From NCBI RefSeq assembly GCF_002278035.1, contig NZ_CP022603.1, forward strand, positions 1,431,501 through 1,495,500: 64,000 bases of DNA, given 5' to 3'. Below, piece by piece: positions 51,786 through 61,488 of this stretch (positions are counted from its first letter, which is position 1; each line of letters begins with the position of its first letter). The position numbers were made by a program, and so were the translations under genes. This DNA is from Ochrobactrum quorumnocens. GTDB lineage: Bacteria; Pseudomonadota; Alphaproteobacteria; Rhizobiales; Rhizobiaceae. Below the pieces are notes generated by a model. The model was not told where the DNA came from. It saw nothing but the letters and a program-made list of their open reading frames with translations, and searched no databases.

Positions 51786-51860
51786 TGGGGCGTAGCCAAG
51801 CGGTAAGGCACCGGTTTTTGGTACCGGCATCCCCTGGTTCGAATCCAGGCGCCCCAGCCA
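51786..51860 (+). tRNA. tRNA-Gln (anticodon TTG)
   Basis: A cloverleaf is readable: acceptor TGGGGCG (51786-51792) with CGCCCCA (51850-51856), D arm AGCC..GGTAAGGC, anticodon arm CCGGTTTTTGGTACCGG with TTG in the loop, T arm CTGGTTCGAATCCAG, and an encoded CCA end. It marks the left side of the AT-rich polysaccharide block and is a class of gene often used for island integration. Confidence 0.97.
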
Positions 51861-52454
51861 TGAATTAAGAGCAACATCAGCGGCCTATTGATTTTGTTCA
51901 AATTTCCCTCTGGCTGGGAATCCTCATTATTTTCATATTCGCCGGGCGTGCACTTAACTGTGGCAACGAGCTATGACACATGCCGATTCTGATGAACCGC
52001 GGTTTCGTGTCAGCTCCAGATGACGGATATGACATGGCAGTCAGACATCAGGTTCAGAATCTTCAGCGGCGCGGAAATATTTTCTAATGGCGTCCGCGTC
52101 TCCTCCACACTTTTGGGACGCAATATCGGCGCGCGTCACCTTGCTTTCAGTCTCAAACAACCTGATCGCTGCTGGCGGCGATACTGAGATAAAATAGCTC
52201 GCTAAACACATCAGAATGATGCGCTATAATAAAGAGCACCAAAATTTAAATTACATCAGGATGATTTGGATTTTACCAACCCGCGGCGAATGTGACTGAC
52301 ATTAATGCAGAATAAGGCCCCAAAAGCGCCTCATTCACGGGCGACCAGAGTGTTGACATCGCAGATTTTTTCTTCAATTAACCTATTAAGGCGTTGAATC
52401 CAAATTCATTCCAGAAAGTGACAATCGTGAAAAATAGAAGAGTAGACGGACAAT
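51861..52454. other. non-coding region between tRNA-Gln and wzm
   Basis: No open frame of protein-like character in 594 bp on either strand. Composition falls from ordinary near the tRNA to AT-rich toward 52400. I see no integrase remnant and no repeat of the tRNA 3' end elsewhere in the window. Confidence 0.5.
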
Positions 52455-53309
52455 ATGATGAGCACAGACATTTCTAGTGTAGCTGTGCCTCACGAAGCTG
52501 TAATCGCCGAGCCGACAAAAGGTGCCGCAGTCGCTATTCGCGATATTAGTGAGGCCCTGTTAAAGTATCGACTGGCTTTGATTTTCGGCTGGCAGGATGT
52601 TGCTCAGCGCTATCGCCGCTCTAGGGTAGGTGCTTTCTGGCTTACCTTGAACATGGCTGTGTTTATCGGCGCGCTTGGGTTAATTTTTGGAACGCTTTTT
52701 CAAAGCGAGATGCATGAGTTCCTGCCATATTTGTGTGCGGGCGTTATTACTTGGGGCTTTATCTCTACTTGTCTAAACGAAGGATGTACGACATTTACTT
52801 CTTCTGACGGCATAATTTTACAAGTTCGAATGCCATTGTTCACCCATATAATGCGTGCGGTTTGGCGCAATATAATAATTTTTGCTCATAATATTGTCAT
52901 ATTTCCTGTTCTACTTCTCATTTTCGGCAAAGTAATTAGTTTAAGCGCGCTTTGGGCAATTCCAGGTATTTTATTGTTGATTGTTAACTTAGCTTGGATG
53001 ATGCTTATTCTAGCAACGCTTTGTGCCAGATTTCGAGATATGACCCAAGTGGTAACAAATATTCTGCAAGTACTTTTCTATGCTACTCCTATCATGTGGA
53101 TGGTTAAGATACTGCCCGATCATGTTTCGCGTGCGTTCATCGAATGGAACCCATTTTATCACTTTATCGAGCTAGTAAGAGCTCCGTTGTTCGGTTTTCC
53201 GCCGACTCTGCTTGATTGGACCTTCGGCTTTGCATGTGCGATAATTGGTTGGACCATCGCAATTGTATTTTTCGGGCGGTATCGTTGGCGCGTAGCATAT
53301 TGGTTGTAG
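52455..53309 (+). CDS. wzm: O-polysaccharide ABC exporter permease (Wzm-like)
   Basis: A 284-residue ABC-2-type permease: a 40-residue cytoplasmic start, DVAQRYRRSRVGAFWLTLNM (family entry motif), six hydrophobic segments and IMWMVKILPDHVSRAFIEWNPFYHFIELVRAP near the end. With the ATPase directly downstream it exports the lipid-linked polysaccharide across the inner membrane before ligation to lipid A core. Two adjacent ATG codons start the frame. AT-rich base composition, unlike genes left of the tRNA. Confidence 0.9.
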   Translation: MMSTDISSVAVPHEAVIAEPTKGAAVAIRDISEALLKYRLALIFGWQDVAQRYRRSRVGAFWLTLNMAVFIGALGLIFGTLFQSEMHEFLPYLCAGVITWGFISTCLNEGCTTFTSSDGIILQVRMPLFTHIMRAVWRNIIIFAHNIVIFPVLLLIFGKVISLSALWAIPGILLLIVNLAWMMLILATLCARFRDMTQVVTNILQVLFYATPIMWMVKILPDHVSRAFIEWNPFYHFIELVRAPLFGFPPTLLDWTFGFACAIIGWTIAIVFFGRYRWRVAYWL

Positions 53310-53312
53310 AAA

Positions 53313-54056
53313 ATGAGTTTAATTCAGCTTCAGAATGTTAGCATTGAGTTCCCGATTTACAACTCAACCAGCCGCTCGCTCAAAAATAGAGTCCTTAGCA
53401 TAGCAACGGGTGGTAAAATAGAAAGGCGCACGGACCGCTTAGTGATTGTTCGTGGTCTTGATGATGTTTCCATGACATTTAGGGACGGGGATCGCGTAGG
53501 TTTGATCGGTCATAACGGATCTGGAAAAACTACTCTTCTTCGCGTTTTGTCGGGTATTTATACACCCACTCACGGTAGCTCAGTGATAAACGGTAATTGC
53601 GTATCATTGATTAATATCAATCTGGGTATTGATCCTGATGCAACGGGACGGGAGAATATCCGTCTTCGCTCAGCTATGATGGGAATGTCGCCAAACGAAA
53701 TAGCAGAGAAGTTTGATCAGATTGCGGATTTTTCGGGCCTAGGAGAGTTTCTCGATGTTCCGTTCCGTACCTATTCGTCTGGAATGCAACTAAGATTGGC
53801 TTTTGCTACATCTACTGCCGTTCGCCCTGAAATCCTAATAATGGATGAGTGGCTTTCAACTGGCGATCAGGACTTTAAGGAGCGCGCTAATGGACGTATG
53901 CGCGAGCTGGTGGATTCAACACGAATCTTGATCCTCGCCAGCCATTCGAAAGAATTAATGGAAAAGAATTGTAACCGAGTTATCTGGCTCGAGCATGGCC
54001 GAGTCAAAATGGACGGTATTCCTGGTGACGTTTTACCTGCTTACTTTGGAAATTAG
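53313..54056 (+). CDS. wzt: O-polysaccharide ABC exporter ATP-binding protein (Wzt-like, short form)
   Basis: A 247-residue ATPase: Walker A GHNGSGKTT, LININ(LGIDPDATGREN) loop of polysaccharide exporters, signature YSSGMQLRLAFATS and Walker B ILIMDEWLS with the conserved TGD. It has no C-terminal carbohydrate-binding domain, so chain ends are not recognised by Wzt itself, as in the Brucella type. It starts 3 bp after wzm, forming an exporter operon. Confidence 0.9.
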   Translation: MSLIQLQNVSIEFPIYNSTSRSLKNRVLSIATGGKIERRTDRLVIVRGLDDVSMTFRDGDRVGLIGHNGSGKTTLLRVLSGIYTPTHGSSVINGNCVSLININLGIDPDATGRENIRLRSAMMGMSPNEIAEKFDQIADFSGLGEFLDVPFRTYSSGMQLRLAFATSTAVRPEILIMDEWLSTGDQDFKERANGRMRELVDSTRILILASHSKELMEKNCNRVIWLEHGRVKMDGIPGDVLPAYFGN

Positions 54057-54251
54057 CTAACTCTGTCTAAATGTTGAGCGTTGAAATCGAGTTAGGTGAA
54101 TATCTAATATTTTGAATGCGTTCAATTAGTTCAAAATCCCCCAAGTTCGAGGAATTCAGTTAGAAACTGCGCTCCTTTGTGGGGTCAGCCACTAATGGTT
54201 TCTAGGTCAGCCCTTTTCCATTTAAATCCTAGCGATTGGAATTTCTCCATC

Positions 54252-55928
54252 ATGTCAGAGCTTTCAAGAAGATTTAGGCAACTGTCAAACGCGATCCGTT
54301 ATTTGGCGCGAGGAGACTTTTCCGGGTTTTTTAGCCGCTTAAAGTGGTACGGACGGGAATACTCCCACATCCAATTAAGTCGAAAGTTAGCTAACGGAAA
54401 TGGCATCGTGTGGGGAATTCTTTGCACGCCGCATACACTTTTCATCGCGCAAACAATAGCTGAGCGCTTAGCACACCATGGAATTGAAAGCGAAATTGTA
54501 ACGGGTTCGGTAAAGAGCTATGATCATGATTTCTATATCGTGTTATGTGCTCAGATGTTCAAACGTCTGCCTCCAGCAAACAAAAGATTGATCTTTCAGC
54601 TGGAACAATCTGTAAGTTCTCGATGGTTTACGCCAGAGTACTTGAAGGTGCTCAACGATTCATTCGGAATTCTCGAATATTCGCTAACGAATATCGAATT
54701 TCTTGCCAACAATGGAATAAGCTATCCCAAAGTGCACTATTTACCGATTGGTGCATCGCCGGACGTTGATACTTTAAATGTTAAAGAGCCTAAACAATAT
54801 GACTTTATTTTTTATGGCGATAGTTTGAGTAGTGAAAGAAGGCGAATTTTTCTTAAAAAGCTACAAGAAAAATACAGCGTAAAAGTATGTAATGATTTGT
54901 TTGGTGATGAACTCTACGCCCTCATTCGTAAAGCGAAAATCGTTATCAACATTCACTACTATGAAGGTGCTTTGTTGGAAATGCCCCGCCTATGCGAGTG
55001 TATCTCGTTGGGCGTACCGGTTCTTTCTGAAGGTACCACTGATCAAGTTGAGTATCCTGAACTTGAAGGTGCAGTAAAGTTTTTCAGTCAAGGTTGTGTC
55101 GACAGTATGATGACGCAAGCGTCGGACATGCTGGATAATTTGGCAATGATAGATCTAACGGTTGGAAGCGCGGTTACTGCTAGCGCCGCACGTTTCAATT
55201 TTATGATGGATCGCTTTTTAGTAGCCATTGGAGTAGTTCCAGCCAATATCATTCTCGGCCAACCGATATACATGGTCAAAAAAAGTGACTTTTATGCACT
55301 TTCGCTGCCCGAGACAATAGAACGACGAAGAGCAATAGCGCAGTCGCTGCCAGAGGGCTGTGAATTGTTTGACGGCATTCGACACAGCTTGGGGTGGATC
55401 GGTTGTGGTGGTAGCTTTAGCGCTTTATCACGCTTTGCTCTTGCAAATAATTTGAGTATGCTAACCGTTATTGAAGATGACGTAGAACTTCCAAACGACT
55501 TTAATCATGTCCTTAAAGAGATTAATGAGTATCTCGATGCAAGAAAATCAAGTTGGGATATTTTTTCGGGCTTGATGGCGGATGTGCATCCTTCAGCAAA
55601 AATTCTTGCTGTCGAAGAGGTAGGTGGGCGCACCTATGTCACCATCGATAAGATGACCAGCACAGTGTTTAATATATATAGTAAAAGTGCGTTGGAAATT
55701 ATTTCTCAATGGAATCCTCTCAATACCGATGCTGTGAATAATACTATTGATAGATATTTGGAGCGTCGCGCGGGCCTTCGCGTTGTAGTGACGCTCCCAT
55801 TTATTGCTGGTCATAAGGAGGACGCGACCTCGACTCTTTGGGGCTTCGAAAACGAGCGCTACACTCCAATGATCGCGGAAGCACAGAGGAAAATTGAAGC
55901 GATGGTTCGGGATTGGCAGCTTCTCTAG
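54252..55928 (+). CDS. two-domain glycosyltransferase (GT-B-like plus GT25-like)
   Basis: About 558 residues in two parts. Residues 1-320 contain YDHDFYIVLCAQMFKRLPPANKR, YDFIFYGDSLSSERRRIFL and VINIHYYEGALLEMPRLCECISLGVPVLSE, a CgeB-like GT-B pattern. Residues 340-558 have LPETIERRRAIAQSL and LSMLTVIEDDVELPNDF, the E-D-D motif of LPS GT25-type galactosyltransferases. The start is uncertain: ATG 54252 gives the most natural N-terminus, ATG 54195 and TTG 54177 are also in frame. A bifunctional enzyme adding two sugars in sequence is plausible. Confidence 0.7.
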   Translation: MSELSRRFRQLSNAIRYLARGDFSGFFSRLKWYGREYSHIQLSRKLANGNGIVWGILCTPHTLFIAQTIAERLAHHGIESEIVTGSVKSYDHDFYIVLCAQMFKRLPPANKRLIFQLEQSVSSRWFTPEYLKVLNDSFGILEYSLTNIEFLANNGISYPKVHYLPIGASPDVDTLNVKEPKQYDFIFYGDSLSSERRRIFLKKLQEKYSVKVCNDLFGDELYALIRKAKIVINIHYYEGALLEMPRLCECISLGVPVLSEGTTDQVEYPELEGAVKFFSQGCVDSMMTQASDMLDNLAMIDLTVGSAVTASAARFNFMMDRFLVAIGVVPANIILGQPIYMVKKSDFYALSLPETIERRRAIAQSLPEGCELFDGIRHSLGWIGCGGSFSALSRFALANNLSMLTVIEDDVELPNDFNHVLKEINEYLDARKSSWDIFSGLMADVHPSAKILAVEEVGGRTYVTIDKMTSTVFNIYSKSALEIISQWNPLNTDAVNNTIDRYLERRAGLRVVVTLPFIAGHKEDATSTLWGFENERYTPMIAEAQRKIEAMVRDWQLL

Positions 55929-56305
55929 AGCCCGTTGTATGCGGTTAAACACGGTTTGCAATAATTGATGAGGCTCTTGTCTGAAGTATATCAGTTTATC
56001 TAAGATTTAGTAACTGGTTAGAAAAGCGTAAATAAGATTCTCGGAACCAGTCTTTTCATTTTTTACCTGTGCAATGCGCGGGGTGTTGTTGTTGGATCTG
56101 CCTTTAATAACCTAAGTTGGGCTCTTTCATTGCGCTTCACCAATTCATCGATTTGGGAGATGATTAGATCGATTAGAATTGAAACTGGCAATGTTATTTC
56201 TCAATAAAGCCTTGTCGGTTGTAGCGTTTACTGCAATAGCAATCGGAATTTGGGCTTCCGACAAACGATAAATCAAGCGTGGCGCAAAAATGGAGCAATC
56301 TGACT
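55929..56305. other. AT-rich gap with a possible 26-residue hydrophobic peptide
   Basis: Mostly non-coding. At 56191-56271 a plus-strand ATG frame encodes 26 residues (MLFLNKALSVVAFTAIAIGI plus ASDKR-like tail) with one membrane helix. No ribosome site is evident, so I do not call it a gene. The rest may hold the promoter of the next gene. Confidence 0.3.
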
Positions 56306-57403
56306 GTGATAATCAATTCGAGTAAGAATATCGCTTACATCGGGCGAATGGACCATTTACGTTTCTATGCAGCAGCACTTGTAGTCGTATACCACGGGTT
56401 CGTAGAAAGTATTGGTCATTTCGGAGAGGTCAGTTTGAATCCAATAAAAGGCCTTTTCATGCAGGGTCATACAGGTGTTGGCCTTTTTCTTGTACTAAGT
56501 GGGTTCTTATTTGGAAGCATCGGAGATGGTAGGGAAATACAATATGGAAAATATCTCTTTAATCGTATAACCAGAATATATCCTCTATATATATTTGCTA
56601 TAGTAATAGCATTATCGATGAACTATACAGAGTATTCATCTGTGCAAACATTGCTTTTGACATTTCCAGTTTTTAGTCTCGTTGAACTGTCAAAGATACC
56701 AATGTTTGGCCAGCTCTGGACTATTGCGGTTGAGTTTCAATTCTATTTAATTTTCCCGTTTATTATGATGGCTGTCAATCGTCGAGGCATACGTTACGCG
56801 TTTCTTTTACTCGCATTAATGGTTTTTCTGAAACTCTGGATCTTTCTTATGAAGGGGACAGTGCGCGAAATCTCTTACATGACTCTTGTAGGACGCTTGG
56901 ATCAATTTTTAATTGGGATGATCTTCGCCCACTTTATGAGCAGGTATAAAGAAGCCCTGCGAAACCCGTTCCACCTTATTTTGTCGGCAGCTATTGTATT
57001 GGCCATAATGTTTACATTTAACTTGGCTGGAGGTTATTTTGGCACGCCCCATCTCAGCATCTGGGTGGTTTGGCCCACAATTGAAGCAATCATGTGGGGA
57101 TACTTTGCTTGTTCATATATGCGCTGCTCAATAGATATGCCTCATACGTTGGATAAAGTGGTAAGATTTTTGGGTGAGACTAGCTATTCTATTTATATAA
57201 TGCATATGGTTGCCATATCATTTACGTACAGATTAATCCCTCGTCTACATATTACTGATACGGAAAGATTAGACGCGCTCGTTACATCTTTCCTTATTGC
57301 CTTCCCCGCCTCACTATCTCTGGCAGTGTGTACATTTTTTCTTATTGAGAGGCCTTTTTTTCATTTCAAGAAAAAGTATACAACGTCCATTAACGCATCT
57401 TAA
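56306..57403 (+). CDS. acyltransferase family 3 membrane protein (OafA-like)
   Basis: About 365 residues with ten hydrophobic segments of the acyltransferase-3 family. The motif MDHLRFYAAALVVVYHG near residue 15 is the family opening (RxxRxxAAxxVxxxH), GHTGVGLFLVLSGFLFG is the second hallmark, and FGQLWTIAVEFQFYLIFP the third. Such proteins O-acetylate sugars on the periplasmic side and would decorate the exported glycan. GTG 56306 has GGAG 10 nt upstream; GTG 56279 is an alternative start. Confidence 0.85.
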   Translation: MIINSSKNIAYIGRMDHLRFYAAALVVVYHGFVESIGHFGEVSLNPIKGLFMQGHTGVGLFLVLSGFLFGSIGDGREIQYGKYLFNRITRIYPLYIFAIVIALSMNYTEYSSVQTLLLTFPVFSLVELSKIPMFGQLWTIAVEFQFYLIFPFIMMAVNRRGIRYAFLLLALMVFLKLWIFLMKGTVREISYMTLVGRLDQFLIGMIFAHFMSRYKEALRNPFHLILSAAIVLAIMFTFNLAGGYFGTPHLSIWVVWPTIEAIMWGYFACSYMRCSIDMPHTLDKVVRFLGETSYSIYIMHMVAISFTYRLIPRLHITDTERLDALVTSFLIAFPASLSLAVCTFFLIERPFFHFKKKYTTSINAS

Positions 57404-57744
57404 CGCTGCTTTTGCTAGGTAGTCACCGATTGTTCAAAGCCAATTTGAGAGGAAGGTCGTTGTCTCGTTCGCAGGCCAAATGTAGTGAGAGAAGAAGCTT
57501 GCAAAAACACATCTATTGTAAAAGTTAAACGCAATTCAAACGGACGGAGTTAAAAGTGAGTTGCAATGATGTGGTGCAAAAAAGAAAAACAGAGCCACTT
57601 CCTTGTGTGGGTAGGTGTCTTTTTCATACCAAAATTTGGTGAGATTGAAGATTCGGACACTGAATCAATGTTGTTGATATCAATATAAAATATTAACCCG
57701 AGATCGAAGTCACGTTAGTTTCCATCGAATTAATCGTCCATACA
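57404..57744. other. AT-rich gap before the methyltransferase gene
   Basis: No reading frame of protein-like character. Probably promoter and leader of the four-gene run from 57745; no clear terminator seen. Confidence 0.4.
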
Positions 57745-58641
57745 ATGCAAACCTACCGATATAGGGAGAGACCTTTGGTTAATCATTCTGAGATTTTTGG
57801 GTGGGCATTAACGGAGTGCCTTTTTGCACTCCCTGCAACTCACACACCCAACACATTGCTCGGTCATATACCGCCGATTAGCCTTTTAACGCGGCTCTCC
57901 ACTCCCAATGTCATCGTTGATCTTGGTGTAGCGAATAGCTCTGTTCTGGAAGCAGTCAGTTCGGCAGTCCGTCATTTCAAACTAGATACGTCCTGCTATG
58001 GAATATTCGATGGTAAAAACACTGAAGCTAACTCCCAAATCGAGCATATTTTGAGGAGTGTTGCCAATAATTATCCGCAATCCACCGTAACGGTTGGCGA
58101 AATGGAAAAAAGCCATGAATTATTTGATGATGGTTCCGTTGACCTACTGACGATTTCCCATCTTCATGACAGAGAACAAATCTCCACAGTTATGGACAGA
58201 TGGATGCCCAAAATGTCGACTGATGGGATAGTTATTATTACAACTGTCAATCATCCGAATCCGATCGATCCTGTGCGATTATACTGGCATAATGTCAAAA
58301 ATAATTATCCGTCGTTCGAGATGTCTCACCAGTTTGGCTTAGGTATTCTTTTCGCGGGACCAGAACAAAAGCCGTTAATCAGGGAGTTGATGGATAACTT
58401 GTCGAACAATGCCTATTTTTCCACGCTGTTCAAATCGATGTGCGAGTATAACGGTGGAATCATGCTTGATCGATTAACTCGCGGTTCAAATTCAGCGACT
58501 AGCTCTTTGCAGCCTACAAGGTCTCACTATATTGCTGAACGTGCCGATCTGCTATTCAAACATAGTCGAGCATGGAAGCTATTAGCGCCATTTCTACGCC
58601 GAATTAGCGGTTTTCGCAGACTGGAAGAGGCTACGCGATGA
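57745..58641 (+). CDS. SAM-dependent methyltransferase-like protein
   Basis: A 298-residue protein with a Rossmann-type SAM motif NVIVDLGVANSSVLEAV at about 55-70, DDGSVDLLTISHLHDRE in place of motif II and WMPKMSTDGIVIITTV in place of motif III. These suit the methyltransferase-24 class often fused to glycosyltransferases in O-antigen loci. Start ATG 57745, or TTG 57775 which has GGGAGAG upstream. The last bases overlap the next gene by 4 bp. Acceptor unknown. Confidence 0.7.
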   Translation: MQTYRYRERPLVNHSEIFGWALTECLFALPATHTPNTLLGHIPPISLLTRLSTPNVIVDLGVANSSVLEAVSSAVRHFKLDTSCYGIFDGKNTEANSQIEHILRSVANNYPQSTVTVGEMEKSHELFDDGSVDLLTISHLHDREQISTVMDRWMPKMSTDGIVIITTVNHPNPIDPVRLYWHNVKNNYPSFEMSHQFGLGILFAGPEQKPLIRELMDNLSNNAYFSTLFKSMCEYNGGIMLDRLTRGSNSATSSLQPTRSHYIAERADLLFKHSRAWKLLAPFLRRISGFRRLEEATR

Positions 58642-59528
58642 AGACGCGCGTTGCTTGTCTAGGGCACAGAGTTTACTTCGAAAACCACTTCTGTGAGTTA
58701 AAGTCACGTTTCTTTGACGTTGCCTGGTTTGACTACGATCATTTTTCCAATGTTGTCTATGACGATATAAGATTGTTTAGGCCGGACATAACCCTAATTT
58801 ATCGACCAGAATTACATAAAGCTGCGAATCTAACCGCCATTCCTGGGTATAAGATAGGCTTTTCTACAGAACCTCTTCCCAAAATTGCAGTCGACGGTAC
58901 CGTAAAAACATCCTCGGAAACGGACCGCAGGCTTTCGATGATTTCTCATCTGCAGAAGGATGGCTTTAATCGAATTTATCACTACGATAAGGGCTCGAAA
59001 TCTTTCATAGAACAAAACGGCCTTCCTATTGATGATTATGCTGTCATACCCGTAAACACTAATTACTTTAATCCTAGCCGCATGCCCAAGCAAAAGTGGG
59101 ACATTCTTTTTCTTGGTAAGGCGACGGAGAGACGGTCAAGGATTCTATCCCGTTTGAAAAACCATAACGTGTCATTTCTTTGGATTGAACATGGGGTTAG
59201 CGGGAGTGAACTAGGAAAATTATTCAAGCGCTCCCGGTGCATCCTCAACATACATGCGGATGATATCCAAGCACTAGCACCTCGTGTTTATCTAGCTGCT
59301 GCTTGTGGTGTACCCGTATTGACGGATCCGACCGGTGACACGGACTTCCCTTTTTCCAGATTAGTTCGTACGGTAGATATGAACGAGCTATCACTCAATG
59401 TAGTGAAATATAATGTAGAGGATGTGAAGGATTCGGGCGTGTTATCTGATCGAGAGTATCTAGATAGATGTCTAGATGACATCTCTGTAGAACGTTTTTT
59501 GATGAATACTATAGATAAGATTATTTGA
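58638..59528 (+). CDS. CgeB-like glycosyltransferase
   Basis: A 296-residue GT-B-type protein of the CgeB/DUF3880 group. It lacks membrane segments. PDITLIYRPELHKAANL, PVNTNYFNPSRMPKQKWDILFLGKATERRSRIL and RVYLAAACGVPVLTD are the recognisable pieces. ATGA overlap with the upstream gene. Sugar donor and acceptor unknown; part of the island's assembly set. Confidence 0.7.
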   Translation: MKTRVACLGHRVYFENHFCELKSRFFDVAWFDYDHFSNVVYDDIRLFRPDITLIYRPELHKAANLTAIPGYKIGFSTEPLPKIAVDGTVKTSSETDRRLSMISHLQKDGFNRIYHYDKGSKSFIEQNGLPIDDYAVIPVNTNYFNPSRMPKQKWDILFLGKATERRSRILSRLKNHNVSFLWIEHGVSGSELGKLFKRSRCILNIHADDIQALAPRVYLAAACGVPVLTDPTGDTDFPFSRLVRTVDMNELSLNVVKYNVEDVKDSGVLSDREYLDRCLDDISVERFLMNTIDKII

Positions 59529-59539
59529 ACGAGGCCACT

Positions 59540-61081
59540 ATGAGTAACGTCGAGATCAACGAATTTCATATGCCGATTTCATATAAAGAACGGCTTGAAA
59601 ATGATTATTTTGATGACCGTTCTTTTTTAAGTAAGATAGTTGTTCATCAGCCGGAGATTTACTACGCGGCTGATTTCATATTTCGTCAAACTGAACGTAG
59701 TATAATTGTTGATATTGGATCAGGTAACGGTAAGAAACTTGCTTCAATAGGTTCCACAGCAAAGAAAAAATATGCGATTGACTTCGGCGTAAACGTTGCT
59801 TTTTTTAAAGAGCATTATCCCGAATGCGTAACTTTTGACCTAGATCTAGAGAATTCCAACCGGAATCAATTGCCAAAAATTGATTGGAAAGCGTCAGTTG
59901 TTATCTGTGCTGACGTGATTGAACATCTTAGGTCTCCGTTGGGGCTAATTGATTGTTTAAAGCATATATACGATTCTGGTGGCATTATTGTTTTATCGAC
60001 CCCTGACCGCGAAAAGCTGCACGGATATTTGCATGATGGTCCACCTGTAAATCCGGCGCATGTTCGGGAATGGACGCTGTCTGAGCTCTCCGCTTTATTT
60101 GCAGCACATAGCATGAAGCCCGCATTCGCTGGCTACTCCATAAGCGATAATATGAAACGGAAAAAGTACAACAGCGTCATTATATTGGATCGTGCGATCA
60201 ATAGGAATTGCGAAGATCTTTCTATAAGTCCTTTAGGAATCGTATCATGCTTTAATGACTCGGACATCATTGAGCAGTTGTCTAGAAAGCACCTGGACAG
60301 CGGAATAGATCTTCATTTTCTCGATAACTGGTCAAATGATGGCACATTTGAAATACTTCAAAACTTACAAGTAGAATATCCCAGCAGAGTTACACTCGAA
60401 AGATTCCCTTCTGAGCCTACAACGGAATACGTTTGGAGAGCGATACTAACGCGTAAAGCTGAAATCGGCTTTGGTTTTATGGGGCGCTGGATAATTCATA
60501 TCGATAGTGACGAGTTACGTACATCACCATGGTCAGACATCTCATTAAGCCGTGGGCTCGCAATCGCCCAAGAATACGGAAGCAGTGCTGTTGAATTTGG
60601 CGTTGTCGAGTATCCACCGCTAGATGACGATTTCTGTGGTAAAATTGATCCTGTTGAGCATTTCACGCACTGCTATTTTTCCAAGCAGCCATCCCATTTT
60701 CTGCAGACCAAAGCGTGGCTGCAAGGAAGCCATTTGATTGACCTTTCATCAACAGGCGGGCATCACGCGCAGTTCCCAGGAAAGCGAGTTTTTCCATATA
60801 GATTTATTCTTGACCATTTTCCTATTCGGTCGACGCAGCACGGGTTGAAGAAAGTCCTGAAAGATCGAAAGCCGCGATTTAGCCAACAAGAAGTGAACGA
60901 TCTCGGGTGGCACACCCATTATGATATCGTCTCAGACGGTTATCGGTTCCTCAGTCTGAAGGAATTTCATATTGAGCACGGTGCTGACTTCTTGGTGAAC
61001 AACGTTCTTGAAATTGTCACGGACGTCGTTCTTCAACGAATGCAGGGGCGCTTAGTTTTCCCCAGCAATAATGATTTTTAG
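59540..61081 (+). CDS. methyltransferase-glycosyltransferase fusion protein
   Basis: A 513-residue two-domain protein. Residues 40-210 form a class I SAM methyltransferase: SIIVDIGSGNGKKLASIG, KYAIDFGVNVAFF, VVICADVIEHLRSPLGLID and GGIIVLSTPDREKLHG. From about 225 a GT2/GT92-like glycosyltransferase follows: IVSCFNDSDIIEQLSRKHL..LHFLDNWSNDGTFEIL and WIIHIDSDELRTSP. The fused layout suggests coupled sugar transfer and methylation, for example end-capping. ATG 59540 has GAGG upstream; a TTG at 59525 opens the frame. Confidence 0.78.
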   Translation: MSNVEINEFHMPISYKERLENDYFDDRSFLSKIVVHQPEIYYAADFIFRQTERSIIVDIGSGNGKKLASIGSTAKKKYAIDFGVNVAFFKEHYPECVTFDLDLENSNRNQLPKIDWKASVVICADVIEHLRSPLGLIDCLKHIYDSGGIIVLSTPDREKLHGYLHDGPPVNPAHVREWTLSELSALFAAHSMKPAFAGYSISDNMKRKKYNSVIILDRAINRNCEDLSISPLGIVSCFNDSDIIEQLSRKHLDSGIDLHFLDNWSNDGTFEILQNLQVEYPSRVTLERFPSEPTTEYVWRAILTRKAEIGFGFMGRWIIHIDSDELRTSPWSDISLSRGLAIAQEYGSSAVEFGVVEYPPLDDDFCGKIDPVEHFTHCYFSKQPSHFLQTKAWLQGSHLIDLSSTGGHHAQFPGKRVFPYRFILDHFPIRSTQHGLKKVLKDRKPRFSQQEVNDLGWHTHYDIVSDGYRFLSLKEFHIEHGADFLVNNVLEIVTDVVLQRMQGRLVFPSNNDF

Positions 61082-61488
61082 TACAGCATCTGGAGTATTT
61101 TGCATAAGCTAAAACAACAATTGCAACTCTATTAAACGGTGGCGAGTAGCTTTCATATTACAGTGGCATAGGGCGTTCAGAACGTAATGGCCCGATTGCC
61201 ACCACCTGTTGAAGCAAGGCCTCGTGACGTAAGACACGTCTTTAGCGACGTCGTTAAAGACGTGTCTTGAGATTGAGGTCGACGGTGCGGACGGAGACTG
61301 GGCCGCGAACGCCAATGTCGGTGGAGGGTGGTAAAGAAGTGGTTCGGTAAAGTTCCTACATGCCTTGCACTGAGCCCCAACATTGGACCGCCGAGAATTA
61401 GAATTATCCGGCTCTCACCCCAATGGCTGGCTGATAACGCCACCGGGATTATGCAAGGCAATCGGTACGTTATATCCGATTGCCGAAT
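61082..61488. other. unassigned region with a 38-bp near-perfect palindrome
   Basis: Between the last glycan gene and the IS4 element lies 407 bp with no gene I can support. At 61231-61268 AAGACACGTCTTTAGCGAC is followed by GTCGTTAAAGACGTGTCTT, arms of 19 bp with one mismatch and no loop. The right part is GC-richer than the glycan genes and may be older IS or chromosomal debris. Confidence 0.6.

Noticed and set aside
56191..56271. 26-residue hydrophobic small protein
   Set aside because: One helix and a plausible ATG, but no ribosome site and no conserved context; not enough to call a gene.
51786..61081. Attachment-site repeat of the tRNA-Gln 3' end bounding the island
   Set aside because: No second copy of the T-arm/acceptor sequence was found by eye in the window, and no integrase gene lies next to the tRNA.
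61109..61461. Minus-strand open frames of 68 and 94 codons before the IS4 element
   Set aside because: They cover the large palindrome and give low-complexity, motif-free products.
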